A DNA stretch of 64,000 nucleotides from Macrobrachium rosenbergii (lineage: Eukaryota; Arthropoda; Malacostraca; Decapoda; Palaemonidae). The stretch is taken from contig NC_089783.1 of assembly GCF_040412425.1 (NCBI RefSeq), positions 44,713,625-44,777,624 on the forward strand. The letters run 5' to 3'. The notes beneath the pieces were generated by a model. That model ran no database searches and was not told where the DNA came from. It was given only the letters and a program-made list of their open reading frames with translations. This document shows positions 53,955 through 64,000 of this stretch, piece after piece. How positions within the stretch are numbered: the first letter of the stretch is position 1; every line of letters begins with the position of its first letter. Both the position numbers and the translations under genes were made by a program.

Positions 53955-56900
53955 GTAGTCTAAACATTCTGTTTCAGGGATTTCAACTCATTTTCCAGTT
54001 GCGGGAGTTTATATCAGTAAACAGTTGGTTACTGCCTTTTTTTTTTCCAATTCCCCCGTGGTTTAGGAATGTTCTCATTATCGCAAGATTTTCCTGATCA
54101 AAATTTAGAACATTTGGTTAAGCCAACAGGATTCCAACAGAATCAGCATCTTCCTTTTGAGCTGGAGCATGTGGTTTTGTCGGCAGTGATTAAAGAGGAG
54201 TTTTTAACCCTCGGTGAAAGCTTTTCAGGAGTTAGTTCAGTGCAATCAACTGCTGCTCTTCTGCCATCAAGTGTGGTAGTCTTTGGCTCTGTCTCTCTGG
54301 CATATTTTCAGTAGCTAAGACTTATCCTGCCCTTTCTGTGGTGGGAGGGCAATTGCTTGTGCTTCTGTTGATTTACGAATCAGGGGTCTGATATACAACC
54401 AGTGTATAAGTGGTCACAATTTCTTTTTTGAAGAGGTTAATTGCTTTCTGTTAGGAGAGGTTAACGTATGAATTTTTTGAAATAGAACCTTCATTTGAGC
54501 TGTATTTCATTAGGTTTGGCTTATATATGAGAACTAATAAATCTGAATGTAGTCATATTCGTGACTTAGAACAGAAAGTTACCAATATTTAACTTCCACT
54601 TACAGGTCATCTGACTGATCTGGCAGGTGTTTTCAGCAATATTAGTTGGTTATTAACCCTTACATCTCTCATTTTATGATTGGTAGAGAGGTACTTATCA
54701 ATTTAGAGGTTCCAAGGAATATAGGATGTTCCTAGTAGTATCTTGGTGGCTGTAGGAGGATGGATTTTGGGTTCTATTGCCTCTTTAGTATATTTCCCTA
54801 GAACTCATTCTTAAAGTTCTTCTAAAACTTCCACATGCTAAATTATCTAAGCTTCCACGTGATTCTGATGTTCACGTTGACATCATAACCATCTTGTACT
54901 AGAGTGAGGTTTGTCTGGTGTGGACTGAGGATCTGTCCTCAAGTTTGCAAGAGGTTCAACTACTAATGTATTTAGAGGCAGTGGTTTGTTTCTCTCTTCT
55001 GAAGTTGGGCTAGAGGTATTTCCTGAGCATGCACCTCTATAGGCAACTTCATCAAGTTCTTAGTTTCCTAGTTACTCTAAATGCTGTCAGTTCCAGCGAT
55101 TAGAGATTTTAGGTCTTAGTCTTCCTATGTTATAGATAATGCTATACTAGACTTTGCTTGCAATCTAGACCATGAGGTCTTTAGCCTAGGACCTATGATA
55201 TGGTAAGAGAATTTAAGTGTTGCGGAATGTTGGCTTTTGCAAGGGTAAGGTATATCCATGGGCTGTGCCTTCCTCGTCAGGTAAGATTTTGTCCCTCCAT
55301 ATAAGTAGTACTGGCTTAATTCTTAGGAAAAGTGAAGCAGGGATCTAGGCCCTTTTTCAGCTAAGATGGAGTATATCCTAGGTTAGGGTTAGGATGTATT
55401 CCTGTAAGTACTTATGGCATAATCTTTAGGCAGAGTTAAGGAGACTCCAGAGGTGTAAAATCCCTTCCTACCATTCCTGGTCAGGTGTAATGTGACACAT
55501 AGTTCTCTTTATCCAGTAATTCTTCAGTTTTCAGAGTAGCACTCTGCAATGTGGTCAGCAGTTAAAATAATTTAAAACTTGCCACCGTAGAAATTTTTCA
55601 CTTTCAGTGACTAAAAATGGTTTGAAGAGCTCTCAGAAATATCTTGCTGATAGTCCCTTTGTTCAGATAAAACTCATTCTCAAAACGTAAATGTTGAAAT
55701 ATTTTAGATCCCAGATGATAAAGCTTCCAAAGATGCAGTTACTATGACTAGATCAAATATACTTGCTCCTGTCAGTGATTTCTTACTATCTGTAAAACCC
55801 AGCATCTTTAGAAAATGGCAAGCTCTGTGGTATTGTGGTATAGAGAATTTAACAATAACAAGGTAGAACATGTAAATCCAATTTTAGACTTTATTGGCCT
55901 TACTAAAGAAATATGCTACATTGAAATAATATCACATCTTCAAAGTAGTCACATCTGACCTTTGAATACTTGTTGAATAACCCACATGGCCCAGTCCCAG
56001 AATGCAGAACAACATATGCAGTCTTACATATCTTTAGTGATGTCATGTTTTTATGTGGTATAGTTGAGAGGAGAATTAGAAAATAAAGTGGATTTTGCTA
56101 AGTTCCCTCTCTACTGTACTATGTGCAGTTGAATGAAAACAGAGTATGTAACAAGAGAAACAGTTCTTTGAATAAAAATAATTGTTAGATAGGTGTCACA
56201 AATAATGTGGTATTGCAGCTGCAATATTGGTTTATTATATTATTGTAAAAAGAAAAACAGCTTAAATTATCTCATCCAACAGTCCCCAGGTATGTGTTCA
56301 ACCAGCAAATGTTATACAGTCAAGGGGACCAAGCAATCCTCTCAAAATGACAGGGTTGACCAGGCATCAAAAATTCAGAAGCACTTGGTGTGGCCAATCT
56401 TCAGTCAACAATGGGCAGTTTCTCCATGCTTAGCATATCATTGTACACCAATGAGATTGCCACTTTGGCTGTTTCCAATTTAGATTTTCCAAGCTGCTTT
56501 GATTTTCATTGTAATGCTAGGGAAGGTGACTGTAAATTTTAAAGTTCTCATTATGCACTATTCCCATCCCCATGGTAATTTGCAGACTTTTTATTATCTT
56601 TCACACTAATATATACTGTTACCAGTGGAGGTTTTGCATTAAAATTTCTTAAGGGACTGTTGAGTACTCAGAAAATCACAAAAAGTGTCATATGTTCTCT
56701 CAAGAGTTTTTTAAAACATCTCTGAACATAATACAGTATTGCTTCAGAATTTGGATGTTCAGCGCAGACTTACTGTTTAAATAGTACTATGTTCTCATGC
56801 TGTGAATCATTCTTTGAAAAGGAAGTCTCCAGTAATTTGGCCAGCAAATGTAGTAAAATACGATGAAGATAGCAAGTGAATTTTAACAAATGTAACAATA

Positions 56901-59900
56901 GAATCCCTGAAACAGATTTGCACACTTGGAAAATTCAGCTTAGTTTCCTTCAGGATGGAGTTAAAAGATGAAATTACAGTAAAAGTATGTGTGAAAATTC
57001 TTGTGAAATGTGAATAGATTTTAATAGGGTTTTAAAGATTTGGGAATATCATTTGACTTTGTGACACAGAATGGCTGTTGGGAATTTATAAGATTAGGTA
57101 GAGAAGTTTTATTAATAGAAGATTCAAAATCCAGCACACCTGCTCTGAAATTCTTAAGAAAATTATGTGGACTAACAACAGTTCAATGTGTTTTTATACT
57201 GCATTCAGATACTTTAAATGTTTATATGTAAGCTAGATCATTTGCATAGATTCAATAATGCAACATTGAGCTGCTTAGTGCCTGCATCCTGGTTTGAAAG
57301 ATCCCACTCGTACCTCATTTCCCAATCCTCTTCCATTCCCCTTGCTAAATGGCGATGCTGTTTTCTGTAGGTGCTATGTTGGTCACTGTCTTTTTCAGCT
57401 CAAGGAGAGAATTCATCTTCCTCTCAGATAGCTTCACAATACCTGTCAGGCCACCTTTTACTGTTTTTACTCTGCAGGATTTGATAATCATCAGATTTAC
57501 TGGTGTTATCTGTAGGTTCCATGATATTCACGTGCTAAAGAATATAGTTGTTGGTAGGCAGGTAATACGAAGAATACTACTTTATTAGTAAGTCATAATT
57601 TTGAAATGCTCAAAGAGTCAGATAGATTGCCTCTTTATCTAAGGCATATTGTTGGCCTATTTAAAATGCATTCTTATGCAGCAACTGTTCTTGAAGTTTT
57701 ATTAATTATTTGTTTATTAAAAGTAGTAGAAGAGCTTGTCACTGAAAATTTATAAGTGAATATAGATCCTTTTACCAGAGTTAGGTAGTACAGACAGTTT
57801 CTTTCGGAGGTAAATGTTTTGAGATTTAGCTTCAGACATAGAAGTTATACCTGCTAAAGTCATTGCCTTCAAGATGTGCCTAAGATTTCACTTTAGCAAA
57901 GTGCCATTGAGTAGAACAAACTTTTTAAATATTATTGCTATGCATGCAGGTACTGCACAAAACTTGTCAGGGTTCTTGCTTCCTGTTGTGATCAGAAAGG
58001 TAAGCAAACTTCTTGCGTTAGTGCACTGTAAAACATTTGTAAGATATTAGAGTTTTAGCATAGGAACACAAAGGTATTTTAGAAGTCTTAATTTTACCCA
58101 ATCCACAAGCACAATTCACGTAAAAAGTCTGCTTGATATCCTAGCCAATTTGGATTCACCCTTGCAGGTGAGGAATGGTGAGGTGATGGGTCCCAACCTT
58201 AAGGGACAGACTGACCTCAATCAGTAACCCCTGGCAATTCATGTTTGTTTTGTATGGTTTACCTCCTCTGCTTTTGCTTGACATAGGCACATGTAAAATA
58301 CGGGTTCATGCATCAGGAATCAAAGAGGTTTTTTTTATTTTTAGGTTACCTTATAAGAATAATGCCAAGGGCAATTCTCTCCATGATTATTTTCAATATT
58401 TTTATTGTAATAAGGTAATCACAAACAAAAGCTGTATATGACTGTAAACATGTCTGTAAGTACATATTCATGTCATAGAGGTATTTAATAATCATATTAA
58501 TGGCCTTTGTTTTGTATAACTATTATTTTGTTCTGTAATGGTATACCTGTTATATCTGCTCTATACGACTACCTAAAACTCTTACCATAACTTTACTGGA
58601 TGTGTGTTAACTGTATTTTTATTGTTGATAATATTTAGTCTAGAGTGAGAGTAGTATTTTTGGAAGTGGTGTAGTATTGATTTTTCATTGTAAGGAAGGT
58701 CTTTCCTTCACTGAAATTATGATTTGTTGTATAAAACTGCATGCTTGATCTTTCCTGGTTATTTCTTCATTATACTTTAAAAAAAAAAAGTTATATTTGA
58801 ATCACTTTAAAGTTTTTGTTCTGTCATTTGCCATGTTTTTTTTAGTGTATTGTTTATGCATGTTAAAGTTTAGTGATGCTATTCTTTTAATTTCTGTTCC
58901 TGTGGAAGACCTGTCTGCATGGTTCATGTTTATACTGGTTGTTATAGTGGATCCTTGTTATTTGTAATAAATATTATTTTTACTTTGCTTGATTATACTT
59001 GAAATTTTCAGGGAAGAGAGTTTTTTGACATTTAACGTATTGTGTTTTCATGTGAGTATGCTCCCTGTCCTTAAAGAACAGTCATCACTGTTGATATTGT
59101 GCTCATATTTCTGTAGGAGCTTTATTGTATTATGGAATTCTTTAATGTAATGCAGGAGCTTGATCAAACAAAGATTTTTATCTCCTTTTTTCAAAGATAA
59201 CTTCATGTGACCTCATCCGTATATTTGTAGGAAAAACTATGGCATATATAGGTTTGGATACTTCAAGATAATGCTGTAGCTAAATTAGCTTATACAGTAC
59301 TTGTGTCACTCTTCTTGCAACATTATAAGCCAGAAAGGGCTGCAGAAGAAGCTGGATGTAGGTAAGAGTACAGTTAATTCAATTATATTATATTTTCTGT
59401 TATCAAGGCACAAGTTGTCTGCACAAATTTAGGATGACCTTTTTTAATAATTGAATTTAAATTTTGGAGGAGGATTGTACATCAAGAGAAGGAAACAATT
59501 TTCTCTTCCTTGCAATTTTTTTTTATAATAATCTTCAAACTATTCAAAATTATCTTCTCTCATGTACTTTACAGTATATTGTAGGGTTAAAATGCTTGAT
59601 GATAGTACAGTATTGTAATTTGTTTGTACACAGTCATAAGCTGTAATGCATTTTTTGGTTTTGTCATAATTTCCAGAACAGATTATTCAAAACAGACATA
59701 AAGGAAATAACAGCAGTAGTTACAGGAATGAGGGTGAATTACCCAGTTTGGGAGTCTCATGCTGAAACATAGGTAGGAAACTTTCTTTTCACTTCCCTCA
59801 AAAGATGTTTGTTAATAAACTTTTGCTTTTGGTATAGCAGATATGGTTGTAATCTTTTCTGCCCGTAAGGGGGTTAGTGTGCCTATTACCACACCCAAGG

Positions 59901-60140
59901 CTCTTGAATCTTCGGATTTTATTGTCTTGCAGCACAACATTTTCTTGCATAAGATTAAGTTTTTTCTTTGTATTTCATACTGTCCTTGAAACTCTGAACG
60001 GTACTTCCATTTTTAACAACGTAACTTTCTTTCATAAATCCTTGTGATCATTGCACCTTCGAGCAGGGATCTTGTGTAGTGGAGATTTCAGTATTTACCA
60101 CAGTTTGACCATGCATGGCTTCAGGCTGTCCAGACTAGGG
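53955..60140. other. No recognised gene
   Basis: 6.2 kb. An 81-codon frame at 54069-54314 and others of 60-96 codons (56193-56483, 57040-57231, 57349-57588) have no recognised domain or convincing splice context. AT-rich, no tandem or inverted repeat of note. Confidence 0.45.
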
Positions 60141-60650
60141 TACACAAAAGTCTAAAGATCAGACAGGCTTATGGGGTTGATGGCATCCCTCCATACACAG
60201 CTTGTTATTATATTCGAAATGGTAGTCAATAACTTCCACTTCAAGCACCATCTTGTACATCTTGTTCCCAAGAAGGTTGCCTGCTGTAACTCCTCAGTTA
60301 TTGATAGTTGCACTAATTTTTAATACATGTAAAATTGGTTTTGAAACCACTCAGTTATTGTCTGAAGTAATTTGGAAACTAAGCCTTCTCTCTGACTATC
60401 AGTATGGATTGTAGTATTATTAAGTATATAAAGTAAAATTGAATGCAAATCACATATCAAACTTGCCCATATTTGGTCAATCAATTGAGGAACTTGAGGA
60501 ATCATTTTTAGTTACTCTTGATACCTCCAATATTTTTTGAAAGGCTGAATATAAGGCCCTATTAATCAAACTTATTGCTTGTGGCTGCATTATCCTTTTT
60601 TTAAAATTAATTGAACCTTCTGTCAGGCATTAGAAGTCCTCAGGAACAAG
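60141..60650 (+). mobile_element. LINE remnant (Jockey/CR1-type RT)
   Basis: The broken plus-strand translation follows the order of a non-LTR RT: 'QAYGVDGIPPYTACYY', then 'VPKKVACC' (usual I-P-K-K-G-D), 'LETKPSLSDYQYGL' (L-L-S-D-x-Q-Y-G-F), 'EESFLVTLDTSNIF' (L-D-I-S-K-A-F, catalytic Asp kept, K-A lost) and 'ALLIKLIACG'. At least four stops or shifts. The clade is from memory of the phrase pattern. Confidence 0.7.
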
Positions 60651-61880
60651 CACTTTCAGTGAATGGGTAGCCGGCAGAGTCAGTGGGCAAGGCATTTGTG
60701 GAGCATAGAAGACAATCAGTGGATAGAGATTAACAGTCAGACTGTGCAACAACCACAGCAGGAGTGGAGTGGGCAATGAACAGTTTTCACTGGAAGGTTG
60801 GTGCTCCTTCACTGCAACCAAGGAGGAAGACTTACAGACCAGGGAACTGATGACTCCAAAGACAGAAACTTACGAGTTCTCAGTAGTACTCACCCACCTC
60901 AACCTATACATCTGTTGCTTGTCAAAGCAGTCACTGGTTGACCACTCACATCTCACAGATGAAGGCAGTTGTACACATCTGGCTATGACAGGTGCTACAG
61001 AAGGAGAGACAGGTCCATGTCAAGAGAAAACCCAAAGACACTACAGACCTTAAAAGGAATACTTTGTCCTATTAGTTAAGACATAGCATGAGATGCATAT
61101 CAAAACAAGCACCATACACAAATACACAATAAAAATCTGTCACAAAGGTAAGGCTACCGAACATGCATAAAACACTTAGTGGCGTACAAAATACAGTACT
61201 CTTGAACATGAGATACAGTGATAGATGTAAGATTAAACAATATTGATTATACATGTGAAAAGTGGTTACTAATACAGTATAGATTCCAATTATTTGTACA
61301 GGTTGTTAGAACAGAAGCATTTGATATGAGAATTAACAATAATTAAGTCATAGAGGACAAGAATATCAGAATCCATCTAGGATTACCAAAATCAGTTGAT
61401 AAAACTGGGAAGGATTATGTAGAAATACAAAGATTCCCAGGACCAAAAATACAAAATATATCAGAAGCAGAAACTTACCCATTGCTTATGAAACAGAAAA
61501 AAGTCTGTGACATTAGTTAACTGCTTGGAAACCTGTAAAAATTTACTCTCTAGTACAACCAAAAATACAGTAGAAATTTCACCAGAGGTAGACAGTGAAT
61601 AAGAAACACTGGAAAAACATTGGACTTTAGCAAATATATTGCTAAAGCACAAAATTCATTAAAAAAAAAGACAAGCAAGATGATGACTAAATATACCTTA
61701 TAAGCTGAGATGATTAAACACTGTTATCAAGCAAGAAAATGAAATAAGGTGATGAGTTAATTCTGAAACAGAGAAAATGTAAATGATTAGTAAATGAAGT
61801 TTATGAATTGATGAGCAAACAATCATAATCATCAGTATCATTGTTTTGATGTAAGCTTTTCCTATTACGCGGTTAGAGGT
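60651..61880. other. No recognised gene
   Basis: Contains a 94-codon frame (60769-61053) of unknown nature in slightly GC-richer sequence that may be a dispersed repeat. Otherwise AT-rich. Confidence 0.4.
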
Positions 61881-62740
61881 GAAAAAAGTTCTCTCCAGTC
61901 TCCCTGGTCACGTGCTCTTTCACGTCTACGTCTTCGTCAGTTTCTTATCTCCATGATTTCTTAGGCCCTCCTACAGGTCTTTGTCATACTACTTGCATAT
62001 CTGCTGCTTTTTTAATTGATTTCCTCATCCTCTGGCATCACATGTTCAAAACATATGTCTTTGAGATTTTTTCCAACATACTTTTGTTGTATCTCTACTT
62101 AAATTTCATATTCATAATAAAGTCTTCCCACCACACTTTGGCCTTCAACCTTAACACTACTGTATGTGGTCACAGATTTTCAGCATTTCCATTTTCCATG
62201 TCAGTGTTCATGTTTCTGCTTTATAGAGTAGCACAGGCCTTAGGTACTCATTGTAAATCTTTGCTTTGTCTGTTAATGGGACATTTTCATGTACCAGTAA
62301 TCCAGCTGTCTCTTCATTTCATCCATATTACAGCTACTCTTTCATATTGCTCTCTCAACTCCTGCTTCACGGTCCAGTGTGTTCCCTGGGTAATAGAAAT
62401 GCTCTGCCTCTTCTAAGATTCACCCATCTATCATAACATGGTTCTTAATTCCCCTCTCTTCCCTGTTTGCTTGTGTCATGCATTCCTGGTATCATAAATA
62501 ATACTCCATGTATGACCTGTAATCCTGAGCCCCTCTTGTGACATATACTACACTGTGCACATCAAAGAGTTCAGTTTCCAATAACTGTATGGACACTTTT
62601 TTTATTACACTTTTCCTTTGGTTCCTCTTTCCCATTAGCTGTTTCTTCGTCAGATTCTGCTTTTAGCATGAGGTCACCTGTATAAAGCATCTCCTTGGAA
62701 CCTCTTCTGTGCTCTTTTGTAGCTTATTATATTACTGGGA
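61881..62740 (-). mobile_element. LINE remnant (minus strand)
   Basis: Minus-strand translation shows 'LYTGDLMLKAESDEE' at 62620-62690, where Y-A-D-D-L-x-L-x-A-E-S is usual; the first catalytic Asp reads Gly. Then come a decayed C-x2-C region (62500-62550) and 'ENVPLTDKAKIYNEYLRPVLLYKAETW' (62220-62310), the conserved L-K-x-K-V-Y-x-x-x-V-R-x-V-x-L-Y-G-x-E-T-W region. Several stops; dead copy. Confidence 0.7.
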
Positions 62741-62925
62741 TAAACACTCCCTTCATTCTAGATCAAATAGTGATTGAGGCAGTGAAAAGTGGGAGTTCCA
62801 GCAAGATAGAGATAAATAGAATAATAATGAGGTGAAGCACAATCATCTACAAATATAAAGGTTGGACAGGAAGACAGATGAAAGGAAGCAAGAATAGATG
62901 TGAAGTAAAAGGCTAAAAAGTGAGT

Positions 62926-62998
62926 GCAGCTGCTGGCAGAAGGAATGCTGCAAATTCCTTTTAGTAATGCTTACAGTGCACTGATGGCACTAACCTGC
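62926..62998 (+). repeat. Dispersed repeat, partial copy of 905-1182
   Basis: 'gctgcaaa...agtaatgcttacagtgcactgatggcacta' corresponds to the last quarter of the 905-1182 repeat. Confidence 0.6.
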
Positions 62999-64000
62999 TT
63001 CTGTGTCACACAGGTTTGGGAAATTCTTGTTAAAAGTGTTAGCAGCACTGCGCATATTTACAAATAATAAAGTGAGTGAGTGGTTCTTTCTTGTGGATCC
63101 ATATGCACATGACTGGCCTACCTTCATTTATTCAGCTGACACCATGCAGGTGCGAGAGAACCAACTGTTTATAATTTAAAATAATGGGGTTTTGATTCCT
63201 TTATTTATGTAGAGAGGCATCCCAACAACTATTGTTGATGGGGATGTGGTGAAACACAGGGGCATATATGCTGTTCTTGTTTTCAAGGAAAATAAGAATT
63301 GTAAGGCTGTTGCCATAAATAATTACTTAAATTTATAGCATGTTACAACCATTATGGTAGAGCCACTTTCTGGACTGTTCTTGGTACAACTGATAAATGT
63401 CAGTCAATCTCTTTTGAGGTTTTGTTTACAGTTTTGTGCAGTAAGGATATTTGCATCTCTCTCTTCGCCACAGTTAAAATCATGCACAGTAAAATGTTTT
63501 GTATGTGTTGGAACAAGTAAAATAAAGAACAATATAGTTTCCTAAGAAGAATATAGTTTCCTAAGGAAGCTTTATTTTACATGAAATTCCTCGCCTGGAG
63601 CCATCTGATAGTAGGAACATGAATTGCTAGCTGTGTGTAAGCTGTTGATTATACCCACTGCAGCAAGCATTCCTCATCACAGGATCCAACATTAATAATA
63701 CCTGTATATTTATGTTAGTTCTGAGTGGTGTATTACCTCTTTTGGCAAGGAGACGCACATACTGCAGTACTGTATTAAGAACTGAATTTTGTTGCAGGAA
63801 ACGAGAAAATGTGACTATTCCTATCTGTGGAGAGACTCTCTGTGGTAGGACAAAGCTATTGGTGTGTTATGCACAGCATTTGTAGTGGTGATTTTCTATG
63901 GCATGTTTTGGATACATTTAAATTTTTTTAAGTAAACCTTTATTAGGGCAGCTAAGATTTACTCATCAAATACGTACTCAATTTATGCATCACTGCGCAG
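62999..64000. other. No recognised gene
   Basis: AT-rich to the end of the window with frames under 65 codons. No exon, RNA gene or repeat recognised. Confidence 0.45.

Noticed and set aside
54069..54314. 81-codon frame as a host exon
   Set aside because: No acceptor or donor pair and no recognised domain; flanked by a MITE and decayed sequence.

Overview
This is animal nuclear DNA, most likely from a decapod crustacean such as a shrimp (inference). The signs are spliced genes with GT-AG introns, very long (AT)n, (GT)n, (CT)n and (GA)n microsatellites, several degenerate DIRS-type (tyrosine-recombinase) retrotransposons, LINE remnants, a tRNA-derived SINE and small palindromic DNA transposons. 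No operons, CRISPR arrays or intact tRNA/rRNA genes were seen. The window is repeat-dominated, with only two convincing host genes.

Layout. 0-9 kb: microsatellites, a SINE fragment, a dispersed repeat and a 75-bp hairpin, with no gene recognised. 9.2-14.7 kb: a DIRS element on the minus strand with inverted fold-back ends and broken gag, RT/RNase H/methyltransferase-like and tyrosine recombinase (YR) regions. 14.8-19.4 kb: host gene A on the minus strand, a leucine-rich-repeat protein of about 541 residues from two coding exons. 21.6-22.6 kb: a fragment of the same DIRS family. 25.9-26.65 kb: AT microsatellites separated by two palindromes. 27.0-27.8 kb: a LINE remnant. 28.4-31.1 kb: G/C-rich tandem repeats and a Tigger-like MITE. 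31.8-44.8 kb: host gene B on the plus strand, three coding exons and 233 residues, not recognised.

The first intron of gene B (9.1 kb) holds a DIRS element of a second family that lacks its YR. That element carries a 749-bp hAT element with a perfect 8-bp target duplication. A third, more decayed DIRS fragment and a SINE with a 13-bp target duplication follow. The second intron holds a MITE and a possible further YR scrap. 45-64 kb: no host gene recognised; it has a deleted DIRS element (49.8-52.3 kb), a 15-bp-period minisatellite (53.0-53.6 kb), a second Tigger-like MITE and two LINE remnants.

The two host genes show no functional link to each other. The main biology visible is nested, layered mobile-element insertion. 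I found no convincing new multi-gene system. The best leads are gene B, the open-framed minisatellite, the palindromes inside AT arrays and the dated hAT-in-DIRS nest.
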